This document shows positions 8,815 through 18,361 of a DNA stretch of 64,000 nt, piece by piece. The DNA is taken from the NCBI RefSeq assembly GCF_007049795.1, contig NZ_SCFY01000015.1:62001-126000 (forward strand), in the 5' to 3' direction. Both the position numbers and the translations under genes were made by a program. The stretch comes from Ectopseudomonas mendocina (GTDB lineage Bacteria; Pseudomonadota; Gammaproteobacteria; Pseudomonadales; Pseudomonadaceae). The notes beneath the pieces were generated by a model that did no database searches, was not told the origin of the DNA, and worked only from the letters and a program-made list of their open reading frames with translations. Within the stretch, counting starts at the first letter, position 1, and each line of letters opens with the position of its first letter.

Positions 8815-9034
8815 GCTGCTCTCCTGTTTCACCGCTTATCTCAATACTGCCAATGATGGCAGCCACCCATCATGCAATGTTCTGAAACTTCATAAAATAG
8901 CGATGTTCGATTGGTTTTTCCTATGATGAAACAAATGCGGCCTGATATGACCAATACGCCCTGAATAGCGCAGCTAAGGTGCGTACGTAGTCGTCAGGCC
9001 GCCTTGGATTCGACGCTCGGCACAGGAGAAACGA

Positions 9035-11755
9035 GTGCTCTACCTACTGTCCCTGATCGCCCTGGCTGCCATCATGGCACCCGGCCTGACGCGCCTGTTG
9101 GGTGCTCGCACAGGTTGGCTGCTGATGGTGGCGCCGCTGGCGGCCTTCGTCTGGTTCGTCCAACAGATTCCGCTGATCGCCGACGGTGGCGCGGTGATGC
9201 AGAGCCTGAGCTGGATTCCGGCACTGGGCATCAACCTGAGCCTGCGCCTGGACGGCCTCTCGCTGGTTTTTGCCCTCTTGATCAGCGGCATCGGCAGCCT
9301 GATCGTGCTCTACGCCGGCAGCTACCTGTCCAGTCATGTCCACCTCGGTCGCTTTCACGCCTACCTGCTGGTGTTCATGCTGGCGATGCTCGGCCTGGTG
9401 CTGGCCGACGACCTCGTGGCGATGTTCGTATTCTGGGAGCTGACCAGTATCGCCTCCTTCCTGTTGATCAGCTTCCAACATGAAAAGGCCGTCTCGCGCC
9501 GGGCGGCGCTGCAGGCACTGCTGATCACCGGCGGCGGCGGACTGGCCCTGCTGGCGGGCCTGATCCTGCTCGGCGGCGCCACCGGTAATTGGCAATTCTC
9601 CAGCCTCAGCGCCGAGCAGATCGAAGGCCATGTGCTGCTGCCGGCGATCATCGCCCTGGTGCTGCTGGGCTGCTTCACCAAGTCGGCGCAGGTGCCCTTC
9701 CACCTGTGGCTGCCCAACGCGATGAACGCACCGACGCCAGTGTCGGCCTACCTGCACTCGGCAACCATGGTAAAAGCCGGCATCTATCTGCTGGCCCGCC
9801 TCAACCCGGTGCTCGGCGGCTCCGTCGGCTGGGGCACGCTGCTGATTACCTTCGGCGCGGCCACTGCCGTGCTCGGCGCCTTCCTGGCCTTCCGCCAGAC
9901 CGACCTCAAGCGCTTGCTGGCGTACACCACGGTCACCGTGCTGGGCCAGCTGACCATGCTGATCGGCACCAACACCAGCTATGGCCTGCAGGCGTTCGTG
10001 CTCTATCTGGTGGCGCACTCTCTCTATAAAGGCGCACTGTTCATGGCAGTCGGCGCCATCGACCACGCCACCGGCACCCGTGAACTGGCACGCCTTGGCG
10101 GCCTGATCCGCTTCATGCCACTGACGGGTGCGGCGGTGGCCCTGGCGGCGTTTTCCAACGCCGGTCTGCCGCCTTTCTTCGGTTTCATCGCCAAGGAGTT
10201 CAAGTACACCGGTCTGATCGAGATGGGTCATATCGGCTGGGCGGTGACGCTGGTGATGATCCTTACCAACGCCCTGCTATTTGCCGCTGCCGGCCTGGTC
10301 TTCCTGCAGACGTTCCTCGGCAAGCGTGGCGACTACCCACGCACGCCGCATGAAGTTGGCCTGCCGATGTGGCTGGGGCCGATGCTGCTGGCTATCGGTG
10401 GTTTCCTGCTCGGTGCCTGGAATGCCTGGCCGGAAACCTGGCTGGTGAATAATGCGGTACAGGCCGTGGCACGTGGCCCGGTGGATGTGCACCTGTATCT
10501 GTGGGGCGGCATCACCCCGGCGCTTGTGGCCAGCTTGCTGACTGTGTCGCTGGGCGTGCTGTTCTATGTGATGCGCGACCGAGTGCGACAAGTGCTCGAT
10601 CGCGCCAACGCGGCCTGGAACGTCAGCGGCGACCTGATCTGGGATCGCCTGCTCAAGCGCGTATTCCATTTCGCTGGGTTGCTCGCCGCGCGCTTTCAGC
10701 ATGGCTCGTTGCGCCAGCATCTGGTGCTGCTGGCCCTGGCAGTCGGCGGCCTCTTGGCGGTTGGCCTGTTGCCTGCTCTGCCGCAACTGCTGCGGGGCAG
10801 CTACAGCCCCATCTCACCGCTGGGCTTGGCCGGTTGCCTGTTGGCTCTGGCTGGTGGCGTGGCAGCAGCCTTCCTGCCTGGCCGACTGACCTTGCTGGCG
10901 GCGTTGGGTGCTTGCGGTCTGGGTCTGGCGCTGGTGTTCGTCTCGGTCAATGCACCGGACGTGGCGATGACCCAGCTGATGGTGGAAACCCTCAGCCTGA
11001 TCTTCCTCGCCCTGGCGTTTCGCAAGATGCCCACAGTGCCACCCAGCGGTGCACGCGCGCCATGGAAACGCCGTCTGCACGCCAGCGTGGCGATCCTCTT
11101 CGGCCTCAGCGTGACCGGCGCCCTGCTGCTGGCGGTAAGCCTGCCACTGCCGGGTGAAATCGCCCAGTGGTATCAGGCCAACAGCTTGCCAGGTGGCCAC
11201 GGGCACAACGTGGTCAACGTGATCCTGGTGGACTTCCGAGCCTTCGATACCCTCGGCGAAATCCTCGTGGTCGCCCTCTCCGCCCTGGCTGCGGCCAGCC
11301 TGCTGGGCACCGGCAGACGCTTCGGTAACGAGCATAGCGGTGAAGACGCCTTCACCTCGCCGCTGCTGCGCCAAGGTCTGCGCCCGCTGGCCTGGCTGAT
11401 GATGGCCGCCTCGCTGCTGGTGCTGTGGCGCGGTCACAACCTGCCCGGCGGCGGTTTCATCGGCGGTTTGGTGGCGGCCTGCGGCCTGATCCTGCTGGTG
11501 CTGACCTACGGCCACGGACAGATTCGCCGGGTGCTGCCCGTTGCGCCTGCGCAGTTGATCGGTATCGGCCTGGGTTGTGCGGCGGGCGCCGGCATTCTTG
11601 GCCTGATCGCGGGCAGCGCCTTTCTTACCGGTCTCTGGACCTTCCCCGGCGGGCTGCCGCTGGGTACGCCCTTGCTCTTCGATATCGGCGTTTTCCTCAC
11701 CGTGTTCGGCTCCGCCCTGCACATGATCGACAAGCTCACGGGAGTTCGCCAGTAA
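9035..11755 (+). CDS. mrpA: Mrp antiporter fused subunit A-B
   Basis: The 906-residue, largely membrane-embedded protein begins with a NuoL-like antiporter domain (TKSAQVPFHLWLPNAMNAPTP near residue 217 is the classic quinone-oxidoreductase signature). It continues through the MrpA-specific region and ends in an MnhB-like domain (HNLPGGGFIGGLVAACG, about residues 805-825). Fused A-B subunits are typical of the six-gene class of Mrp/Sha/Pha operons. It starts with GTG, with AGGAG 9 nt upstream. The stop overlaps mrpC by one base (TAATG). The complex exchanges Na+, K+ or Li+ for protons; ion selectivity cannot be judged here. Confidence 0.95.
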   Translation: MLYLLSLIALAAIMAPGLTRLLGARTGWLLMVAPLAAFVWFVQQIPLIADGGAVMQSLSWIPALGINLSLRLDGLSLVFALLISGIGSLIVLYAGSYLSSHVHLGRFHAYLLVFMLAMLGLVLADDLVAMFVFWELTSIASFLLISFQHEKAVSRRAALQALLITGGGGLALLAGLILLGGATGNWQFSSLSAEQIEGHVLLPAIIALVLLGCFTKSAQVPFHLWLPNAMNAPTPVSAYLHSATMVKAGIYLLARLNPVLGGSVGWGTLLITFGAATAVLGAFLAFRQTDLKRLLAYTTVTVLGQLTMLIGTNTSYGLQAFVLYLVAHSLYKGALFMAVGAIDHATGTRELARLGGLIRFMPLTGAAVALAAFSNAGLPPFFGFIAKEFKYTGLIEMGHIGWAVTLVMILTNALLFAAAGLVFLQTFLGKRGDYPRTPHEVGLPMWLGPMLLAIGGFLLGAWNAWPETWLVNNAVQAVARGPVDVHLYLWGGITPALVASLLTVSLGVLFYVMRDRVRQVLDRANAAWNVSGDLIWDRLLKRVFHFAGLLAARFQHGSLRQHLVLLALAVGGLLAVGLLPALPQLLRGSYSPISPLGLAGCLLALAGGVAAAFLPGRLTLLAALGACGLGLALVFVSVNAPDVAMTQLMVETLSLIFLALAFRKMPTVPPSGARAPWKRRLHASVAILFGLSVTGALLLAVSLPLPGEIAQWYQANSLPGGHGHNVVNVILVDFRAFDTLGEILVVALSALAAASLLGTGRRFGNEHSGEDAFTSPLLRQGLRPLAWLMMAASLLVLWRGHNLPGGGFIGGLVAACGLILLVLTYGHGQIRRVLPVAPAQLIGIGLGCAAGAGILGLIAGSAFLTGLWTFPGGLPLGTPLLFDIGVFLTVFGSALHMIDKLTGVRQ

Positions 11756-12159
11756 TGGAATGGCTAGCCGCAATCACTACCGGAGGCCTGGCGGGTCTGG
11801 GCCTGTGGATGCTCCTGGATCGCAACCTCAAGCGCGTCGTGCTGGGCGTGGTGGTCCTGGGTAATGCAATCAACCTGGGGGTTCTCACCGCTGGGCGCTT
11901 CTTCGGCGAACGCCCGGCATTCGTCGAGGCTGGCAACGCAGTCAGCACCGCCAACCCGTTGCCTCAGGCACTCGTGCTGACCGCCATCGTCATCGGTTTC
12001 AGCCTGTTCATCTTCGCCCTGGCGCTGCTCAAGCGCACCCGCGAACTGCATGGCGACAAGACCACCGACTCGGTCAGCTCAATCACCGAGCAACCGGCAC
12101 CGGACTGGCACGACAGCGAGCATGAACACGACGCCCATGGCGCGGAGGCTCGCCGATGA
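11755..12159 (+). CDS. mrpC: Mrp antiporter subunit C
   Basis: The 134-residue NuoK-like membrane protein has three hydrophobic segments. Family stretches are LGNAINLGVL near residue 40 and DPLPQALVLTAIVIGF-type sequence (here NPLPQALVLTAIVIGF) near 80. The C-terminal tail is hydrophilic and His/Asp-rich (DWHDSEHEHDAHG), longer than the minimum for the family. It is translationally coupled at both ends: the ATG overlaps the mrpA stop, and its stop overlaps the mrpD start by four bases. Confidence 0.95.
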   Translation: MEWLAAITTGGLAGLGLWMLLDRNLKRVVLGVVVLGNAINLGVLTAGRFFGERPAFVEAGNAVSTANPLPQALVLTAIVIGFSLFIFALALLKRTRELHGDKTTDSVSSITEQPAPDWHDSEHEHDAHGAEARR

Positions 12160-13652
12160 ATCACGCGTTACTCGTTGCACCGATTCTCATCCCCCTGTGC
12201 AGCCTGCTGCTGGCGATCATCCTGCGCCGCCACCTGCTGGCCGTGCGCGTGCTCAGCCTGAGCGGCGCCGCCCTGCTGCTGGCCGTCGGCCTGGTGCTGG
12301 TCTGGCAGGCCGCGCAAGGCGTGGTGCTCAGCGGTCAGGTGGGCAACTGGGAGGCTCCGTTCGGCATCAGCCTGGTGATCGACCGATTGTCGGCGGTGAT
12401 GATCGCCATCAGCGCCCTAGTGGCGCTAGTCACCCTGCTCTATGGCGTGGCCAAGGACAACGACAGCAAGATCGGCCGCGACTTCCACCTGTTCATCCAG
12501 GGGCTGCTGACCGGTATCTGCGGCGCCTTCATTACCGCTGACATCTTCAACCTGTACGTCTGGTTCGAGGTGCTGCTGATCGCCTCCTTCGCCCTGATGG
12601 CGCTTGGCGGTGGCAGCCGCCGGCTGGCCGGCAGCATGACCTACGTGGCCCTGAACCTGTTCGCCACACTGATCTTCCTGCTCTCCGCCGGCCTGGTCTA
12701 CGGCGCCAGCGGCACGCTGAACATGGGCGAGCTGGCGGTGATCATGCGCAGCGGTGAGGCACCGCCTGGCGTAACGCCGGCGCTGCTGCTGATGTTGCTG
12801 TCGTTCGCCATCAAGGCCGCGCTGTTCCCGGTGTTCGGCTGGCTGCCGGCGACCTATCACGTCGCCCTGACAGCCGTTTCGGCGATGTTCGCAGGGCTCC
12901 TGACCAAGGTCGGCGTATACGCGCTGATCCGCCTGGTGACCCTGCTCTGGCCGGAACATGGCCTGCCGCATCAACTGCTGCTGTGGGTCGCCTGCGCCAC
13001 CATGCTGGTGGGTGTGCTGGGCGCAGCGGCGCAGACCGAGGTGCGGCGCATCCTGTCGTTCCACATTGTCAGCCAGGTTGGTTACATGATCCTCGGCCTG
13101 GCTCTGGCGACCCCGCTGGCGCTGGCCGGCGCGGTGTTCTACCTGATCCACCATATCGTGGTGAAGGCCAACCTGTTCTTCATCGGCGGCCTGGCGGCGC
13201 GCATCTGTGGCTCCGAGCGGCTGGCCGACATGGGCGGGCTATATAAGCGCATGCCCTGGCTGGCACTGCTGTTCGCCATTCCGGCGCTGTCACTGGCGGG
13301 CATTCCGCCGCTGTCCGGTTTCTGGGCCAAGTTCCTGCTGGTCAAGGCCAGCCTGGATGCCGCTGCCTGGTGGGCGGCGGGCATCGCCCTGCTGACCGGC
13401 GTGTTCACCCTGCTGTCGATGAACAAGATCTGGAACGAAGCCTTTCTCAAGCCCCATCCGAGAGGTGAAGAGGCGCTGCAAACGGTTACCGGCATACGCG
13501 CGGCCTGGCTGGGCATGAGTGCCCTGGCGCTGCTGACCGTGCTGATCGGTCTGGGCGCCGGCCCGCTGATCGACTATGCCGTGGCGGCCGCCGCGCAGCT
13601 CGCCGATCCGCAAGCCTATCTGCAACCCTTCACCGGCGCAGGAGGTACCTGA
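12156..13652 (+). CDS. mrpD: Mrp antiporter subunit D
   Basis: The 498-residue NuoM/NuoN-like membrane subunit has about 14 hydrophobic segments. It carries the antiporter signature FAIKAALFPVFGWLPATY at about residues 217-234 and the conserved HIVVKANLFFIGG further on. MrpD is the second proton-channel-like subunit of the complex. It starts by ATGA overlap with mrpC and ends with TGATG overlap into mrpE, consistent with one operon and stoichiometric translation. Confidence 0.95.
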   Translation: MNHALLVAPILIPLCSLLLAIILRRHLLAVRVLSLSGAALLLAVGLVLVWQAAQGVVLSGQVGNWEAPFGISLVIDRLSAVMIAISALVALVTLLYGVAKDNDSKIGRDFHLFIQGLLTGICGAFITADIFNLYVWFEVLLIASFALMALGGGSRRLAGSMTYVALNLFATLIFLLSAGLVYGASGTLNMGELAVIMRSGEAPPGVTPALLLMLLSFAIKAALFPVFGWLPATYHVALTAVSAMFAGLLTKVGVYALIRLVTLLWPEHGLPHQLLLWVACATMLVGVLGAAAQTEVRRILSFHIVSQVGYMILGLALATPLALAGAVFYLIHHIVVKANLFFIGGLAARICGSERLADMGGLYKRMPWLALLFAIPALSLAGIPPLSGFWAKFLLVKASLDAAAWWAAGIALLTGVFTLLSMNKIWNEAFLKPHPRGEEALQTVTGIRAAWLGMSALALLTVLIGLGAGPLIDYAVAAAAQLADPQAYLQPFTGAGGT

Positions 13653-14149
13653 TGCTGTTTGTCATCCATTTGCTGGCCAGCGCTGGCATGGCATGGAGCC
13701 TCGGCGCCGGCCATCTGGGCGGTGGCCTGCTGGCCTTCGCCCTGTTGTACCTGATCGCTCGCCTGCTGGGGCTGGCCGTCCAGCGCCTTGGTCGTTATGC
13801 ACGCAGCCTGGAACATGGCGTCAGTTTCTGCCTGTGGTTCATCGCCCAGGTATTTCTCGCGACTTACCACGTCGCCATTCTGGTGCTGGCGCGCCGGGTC
13901 GACGTGGAACCAGCAGTACTTGCCTACCCGGTGACCCGCCGCGGAGTGGACAAGGTCACCCTGCTCGGCACCCTGCTGACCCTGACCCCCGGCACCCTGG
14001 CCCTGGATTATGACGAAGAGCAAGGCCTGCTCTATATCCACGCACTCGATGCACGCCGCCGTGAGGACGTGACCGAAACCCTCATCGAGCTGGAACGCCG
14101 CCTGTTGGCCTGGCTCGATGCCGGAAAAGCCGAAGGAGTAACACCATGA
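13652..14149 (+). CDS. mrpE: Mrp antiporter subunit E
   Basis: The 165-residue MnhE-family protein has two to three N-terminal membrane segments and a soluble C-terminal domain (LLGTLLTLTPGTLALDYDEE, then LLYIHALDA), the conserved pattern of the family. MrpE supports assembly or full activity of the antiporter. It overlaps mrpD by one base and mrpF by four. Confidence 0.93.
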   Translation: MLFVIHLLASAGMAWSLGAGHLGGGLLAFALLYLIARLLGLAVQRLGRYARSLEHGVSFCLWFIAQVFLATYHVAILVLARRVDVEPAVLAYPVTRRGVDKVTLLGTLLTLTPGTLALDYDEEQGLLYIHALDARRREDVTETLIELERRLLAWLDAGKAEGVTP

Positions 14150-14457
14150 CCCTGCACCTGGCCGGCGCCGCCTGGGTACTGCCCTTGGCTGCAGCCATGC
14201 TCGCACTGAGTGGTTTGATCAGCCTCTATCGCCTGTTGCGCGGCCCGAGCCGCCCGGATCGGGCGGTGGCCATCGACGCCCTCACCCTGCTGGCGGTCGC
14301 CGCCATGGCGCTGCTGTGCCTGATGCGCGGCGAGGCGCTGTTCATCGACGTCGCCGTGCTGCTGGCACTGGTGTCGTTTCTCGGTACGGCAGCCTTTGCC
14401 TTCCTGTTCGACGATGCCCACAGCCAGATGCCGGAAAAAAGCGAGGAACGCCCATGA
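14146..14457 (+). CDS. mrpF: Mrp antiporter subunit F
   Basis: The 103-residue protein has three membrane segments. The conserved loop RGPSRPDRAVAIDAL at about residues 31-45 is diagnostic of the MrpF/PhaF family. The C-terminus is short and charged. Its start overlaps the mrpE stop (ATGA) and its stop overlaps the mrpG start. Confidence 0.93.
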   Translation: MTLHLAGAAWVLPLAAAMLALSGLISLYRLLRGPSRPDRAVAIDALTLLAVAAMALLCLMRGEALFIDVAVLLALVSFLGTAAFAFLFDDAHSQMPEKSEERP

Positions 14458-14795
14458 ACGAAGTACAAGCCTGGCTAGCCTCGCTGCTGGTTCTGAGCGG
14501 CACGGTGATCTCTCTGCTTGGTGCGATTGGCGTACTGCGCCTGCCCGACAGCTACAGCCGCATGCACGCCGCGAGCAAGGCCGGCGTGCTCGGCGCCGTC
14601 CTGTTACTTGGCGCAGTGGCTCTGGCCAGCAGTGGCGAGCTGGCCCTGGAGGCCTTTATCGGCCTGCTGATTCTGCTGGCCAGCGCCCCGCTGGCCGCTC
14701 ACGCCATCGCCCGCGCCGCGCACCGCGCCGGCATTCGACCGACGCTGGGGCGGCTGGGTGATGAGCTGGAGCAGCGCAACAGGGGCGGTGAATAG
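14454..14795 (+). CDS. mrpG: Mrp antiporter subunit G
   Basis: The 113-residue protein has three hydrophobic segments and the family motif LGVLRLPDSYSRMHA-like sequence (here IGVLRLPDSYSRMHAASKAG) at about residues 22-41. It is the last gene of the operon. I chose the ATG at 14454 for its four-base overlap with mrpF; longer frames start inside mrpF. Only five bases separate its stop from the dinG stop, which reads toward it, and no terminator is visible between them. Confidence 0.93.
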   Translation: MNEVQAWLASLLVLSGTVISLLGAIGVLRLPDSYSRMHAASKAGVLGAVLLLGAVALASSGELALEAFIGLLILLASAPLAAHAIARAAHRAGIRPTLGRLGDELEQRNRGGE

Positions 14796-14800
14796 ATCAG

Positions 14801-16945
14801 TCAGTCGATCTGCCGGCGGAACGGCGGCAACGCATTGAGAATGGCCTTGCCGTAGCGCTGGGTAACCACACGCCGATCCAGCAGGGTGATGGTGCCGCGG
14901 TCAGCCTCAGTGCGTAGCAGGCGACCGCAAGCCTGTACCAGGCGCAGCGAAGCGTCCGGCACGGCGATTTCCATGAAAGGATTGCCACCGCGCGCCTCGA
15001 TCCACTCGGCCAGCGCCGCCTCCACCGGATCGTCCGGCACGGCGAAGGGAATCTTGGCGATCACCACGTGCTCGCAGTAGGCACCGGGCAGGTCGACACC
15101 TTCGGCGAAACTGGCCAGGCCGAACAGCACGCTTTCCTCGCCTGAATCGACGCGTGCCTTGTGCTTGTTGAGGGTCTCCTGTTTGGACAGGTTGCCCTGA
15201 ATGAACACCCGTTTGCGCCAGTCACGATCCAGGCCATCGAACACGTCCTGCATCTGCTTGCGCGAGGAGAACAGCACCAGCGTCCCGCGACTGCCCGCCA
15301 CCAGGTCTGGCAGCTCGCGAATAATCGCTGCCGTATGCATTGCCGCCTCGCGCGGGTCGGCCTTGAGATCAGGCACACGCAGCAGGCCGGCATCGGCATG
15401 ATGAAAGGGGCTCGGCACGATGGCGGCGACCGCCACCTTGGGCAGGCCCGCACGCATGCGATAGCGGTCGAAGGTGCCCAGCGCGGTAAGCGTCGCGGAC
15501 GTTACCAGGCAGCCATGGGCGACATTCCACAGGTTACGGCGCAGCGTCTCGGCCGCCAGGATCGGGCTGGCGTTGACCTCGATATCGAACAGCGCACCGC
15601 TCTCGGCCAGGGTCAACCAGCGCGCCATGGGCGGGCTTTCCTCCGGGTCTTCGGCGGTGAAGGCCAGCCACAGCTCCCAGTTGCCCTTGGCACGCGCCAT
15701 CAGACTGCCGAACAACGGGTACCACTCCTCAGCCTGGTGGCTGGCGATGCCCACGGCGCCTTCACCATCCATGGCTTCCTTGAGCAGCTCGGTAACGCCG
15801 GTAAACAGGTCGTTGAGCTTGGAAAAACCCTTCTTCAACTCCAGCCCCAACTCGGTCAGATGCTCCGGCACCACACCGCCGACGAAGCGGTGACGCGGGC
15901 GCTCGCGCCCTTCCATGTCCTCGCCGGCCTTGAAGTCGGCAATCTCTTCACAAACAGTGAACATGAATTGCTGCTGGGTCTTCAGCTCGCGGGCCAGCTC
16001 CGGCACCTGTTCGATCAGCCGGCCGAGATCGCCCGGCAACGGGTTCTGAGCCAGCAGCTTGGTCAGGTTCTTGTCGATCTGGGTCAGCCAGTCGGCGGTC
16101 GAGCGCAGGCGAGTGAAGTGGGCGAAATGGCCGATGGCCTTGTCCGGCAGGTGATGACCTTCGTCGAATACGTAGATGGTTTCACGCGGGTCGGGCAACA
16201 CTGCGCCGCCGCCCAGGGCCAGATCGGCCAGTACCATATCGTGGTTGGTGACGATCACATCGACCTTGCCCATGCCCTCGCGCGCCTTGTAGAAAGCGCA
16301 CTGTTGAAAGTTCGGGCAATGGCGGTTGGTGCATTGGCTGTGGTCGGTGGTCAGCTGCGCCCAGCGCACGTCCTCCAGCTCCTCCGGCCAGCTGTCGCGG
16401 TCGCCATCCCACTTGTTGCCAGCGAGCTTTTCGATCATCGCGGTGAAGAGCTTCTGGCCCTGTTCATCCACATCGATGCGAAAACCTTCTTCCTCGAACA
16501 ACTGCGCGGTAGCGCTCTGCGCGGCGCCGTCCTGCAGCAGGTGATCAAGCTTGGACAGGCACAGGTAACGGCCACGCCCCTTGGCCAGGGCGAAGCTGAA
16601 GTTCAGGCCGCTGTTGCGCAGCAGATCCGGCAGATCCTTGTGCACGATCTGCTCCTGCAGCGCCACGGTGGCGGTGGCAATCACCAGGCGCTTGCCGGCG
16701 GCCTTGGCCGTGGGAATGGTGGCCAGGCTGTAAGCCACCGTCTTGCCGGTACCGGTGCCCGCCTCGACCGCCACCACGGCAGGATCACCCAGACGCTTGC
16801 CCTCGTCATCGGTCTTGATGGTGCCGAGCACCTTGGCGATCTCGGCGATCATCAGCCGCTGGCCGTAACGCGGTTTGAGCGATTTGGCCTCGAGAAAGCG
16901 CGAATAGGCGCCCTGGATCTGGGACTTGAGTTCGGTACTGAGCAT
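14801..16945 (-). CDS. dinG: ATP-dependent DNA helicase DinG
   Basis: The 714-residue XPD-like superfamily 2 helicase has Walker A EAGTGTGKT at residues 61-69, the Walker B variant DEGHHLPD, and iron-sulfur cluster cysteines in RYLC and CTNRHCPNFQQC. C-terminal helicase motifs include FAEGVDLPG and QACGRLLRTEADRG. DinG unwinds DNA with 5'-3' polarity and helps at R-loops and transcription-replication conflicts. The ATG at 16945 gives the normal Pseudomonas length; an upstream ATG at 17005 adds 20 residues with no family support. It is divergent from the CopD-family gene. Confidence 0.96.
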   Translation of the reverse strand: MLSTELKSQIQGAYSRFLEAKSLKPRYGQRLMIAEIAKVLGTIKTDDEGKRLGDPAVVAVEAGTGTGKTVAYSLATIPTAKAAGKRLVIATATVALQEQIVHKDLPDLLRNSGLNFSFALAKGRGRYLCLSKLDHLLQDGAAQSATAQLFEEEGFRIDVDEQGQKLFTAMIEKLAGNKWDGDRDSWPEELEDVRWAQLTTDHSQCTNRHCPNFQQCAFYKAREGMGKVDVIVTNHDMVLADLALGGGAVLPDPRETIYVFDEGHHLPDKAIGHFAHFTRLRSTADWLTQIDKNLTKLLAQNPLPGDLGRLIEQVPELARELKTQQQFMFTVCEEIADFKAGEDMEGRERPRHRFVGGVVPEHLTELGLELKKGFSKLNDLFTGVTELLKEAMDGEGAVGIASHQAEEWYPLFGSLMARAKGNWELWLAFTAEDPEESPPMARWLTLAESGALFDIEVNASPILAAETLRRNLWNVAHGCLVTSATLTALGTFDRYRMRAGLPKVAVAAIVPSPFHHADAGLLRVPDLKADPREAAMHTAAIIRELPDLVAGSRGTLVLFSSRKQMQDVFDGLDRDWRKRVFIQGNLSKQETLNKHKARVDSGEESVLFGLASFAEGVDLPGAYCEHVVIAKIPFAVPDDPVEAALAEWIEARGGNPFMEIAVPDASLRLVQACGRLLRTEADRGTITLLDRRVVTQRYGKAILNALPPFRRQID

Positions 16946-17085
16946 GGATTCTGAAACGAAAAAGGCTGGATAAATTTTCAGTATTCGCGGAGCGGTCGCT
17001 ATCATAGCGCGCCTGTCGATCTGGCGCAGACTCGCGTGCCAATCGAATCAACCAAGCTGCCAAACGGACCCTCTGGAGATATCGC

Positions 17086-17550
17086 ATGACACCTTACGCA
17101 CCGCTCTATGCGCTACACCTGCTGGCCGCCGTCGTCTGGGTAGGCGGCATGTTCTTCGCCTGGATGATTCTGCGCCCGGCAGCGGTGGAAATATTGGAGC
17201 CGCCAGCACGCTTGCGCCTGTGGCTGAGTGTGTTCAAACGCTTCTTCGTCTGGGTCTGGCTGGCGGTACTGATCTTGCCTGTGACCGGCATGGGCATGCT
17301 GCACATGGGCTACAGCGGCTTCGAAGCAGCGCCGCGCTATGTGCACATCATGATGGGCTTGTACCTGGTAATGCTCGCCCTGTTCCTGCGTATTCAAGCA
17401 CTGCAGCTACCGGAGCTGCGGCGCGCCGTTGAGAGCGAGAACTGGCCGGCAGGCGGCGAGGTGCTGGGGCGAATTCGCAGGATCGTAGGCAGCAATCTGT
17501 TGATCGGCCTGGCACTGATGACGCTGGTGGCCATGCGTCCATCATTCTGA
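17086..17550 (+). CDS. CopD-family membrane protein
   Basis: The 154-residue protein has four predicted membrane segments and the family pattern ALHLLAAVVWVGGMFFAW at the N-terminus, with conserved His and Trp residues (HIMMGLYLVML further on). CopD-domain proteins are linked to copper or haem handling, but this short form has no assigned substrate. GGAG lies 8 nt before the ATG. It is divergent from dinG, as I recall for PAO1. Confidence 0.8.
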   Translation: MTPYAPLYALHLLAAVVWVGGMFFAWMILRPAAVEILEPPARLRLWLSVFKRFFVWVWLAVLILPVTGMGMLHMGYSGFEAAPRYVHIMMGLYLVMLALFLRIQALQLPELRRAVESENWPAGGEVLGRIRRIVGSNLLIGLALMTLVAMRPSF

Positions 17551-17599
17551 TCGACGACGCAGCCCTCGTTGGCATTGAGCGAACGAGAGCCGGGTCGGG

Positions 17600-18361
17600 T
17601 CAGAAACGAAACACCTGCACGGCGCCACTGCGACCTGCAGCGCCTTCACGCCCAGGCTGACCGGGTTTGCCATCGGCTGCCCCCTCTACGCCATAGACCA
17701 GGCAACCCTTGGCGGCCCCGCCACGGCCGGGGCGCCCCGCCGATCCGGCTACACCACCCGCGCCGCCATCGAGCAGCACCTGTATGCGCTCGACCTCGAC
17801 TTGGTGCGGCACTTCCAGCACCACATTGCCGCCCGGCGCGCCATCATGACCATCAGTACCGTCCTGACCATCGTAGCCAGCGCTGGCCTGGCCCCAGGTG
17901 CAACCACCCGGCTGCCCATGCGCGCCATCGAGCCCGGCATAACCGGGTCTGCCTTGCCCACCTCGTACATCCAGGGTCAGCGATTCGAATGTCAGCTTGT
18001 GCAGCTTGAGCTTGATCTCCCGCCCAGGAGTGGCTGGCCGGGTGTACGTACCAGCGGCGCCCTTGGCGCTGATCCAGGCGCCCGGACCGATATCGGCATC
18101 CTCAACCACCAGACGCAGCGGCTGATCGCTGGGCGCTACGCCAATACGTGCGTCGCGGCCCATCAGCAACTCGCCGATCTGCAGCTCGGTCACCGTCGCA
18201 GGAATCATAAGGGTCGCCTGATCCGCCACTTCCAGTCGCTCAAGCTGCAGACTGCTGCTGGCGACCGGTAAGCGCATCAAGGTATTGGAAGGTACCTTGA
18301 CCTGCGTAGCAGCAAGTGAAGTACCCGCAAACAGGCAGAGCAACAGCGTAAAACTACGCAT
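17600..18361 (-). CDS. secreted collagen-like Gly-rich protein
   Basis: The 253-residue product has a cleavable signal peptide (SFTLLLCLFAGTSLAA) and a beta-rich middle (residues ~20-135). The C-terminal third has broken Gly-X-X runs (GGQGRPGYAGLDGAHGQPGG, GYDGQDGTDGHDGAPGG, GKPGQPGREGAAGRSG). Two cysteines in the repeat area could pair after export. The runs are too short and interrupted for a long collagen triple helix. The ATG at 18361 has GGAGG 6 nt upstream; an in-frame TTG 15 bases earlier lies over the ribosome site. Its start overlaps the end of the DUF1145 gene, so the two are probably one transcript. Function unknown. Confidence 0.75.
   Translation of the reverse strand: MRSFTLLLCLFAGTSLAATQVKVPSNTLMRLPVASSSLQLERLEVADQATLMIPATVTELQIGELLMGRDARIGVAPSDQPLRLVVEDADIGPGAWISAKGAAGTYTRPATPGREIKLKLHKLTFESLTLDVRGGQGRPGYAGLDGAHGQPGGCTWGQASAGYDGQDGTDGHDGAPGGNVVLEVPHQVEVERIQVLLDGGAGGVAGSAGRPGRGGAAKGCLVYGVEGAADGKPGQPGREGAAGRSGAVQVFRF

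Noticed and set aside
9044..10231. 395-codon minus-strand frame inside the second mrpA
   Set aside because: Gln/His/Gly-rich reversed translation of a membrane protein gene; the plus-strand MrpA signature is unambiguous.
15161..16954. 597-codon open frame opposite dinG
   Set aside because: It is the antisense shadow of a clear DinG protein, has His/Gln/Gly-rich low-complexity composition typical of reversed high-GC genes, and shows no family motif.
17551..17599. Possible terminator between the convergent copD-family and collagen-like genes
   Set aside because: Only a weak CTCGTT/AACGAG pairing and no T-tract on either strand.
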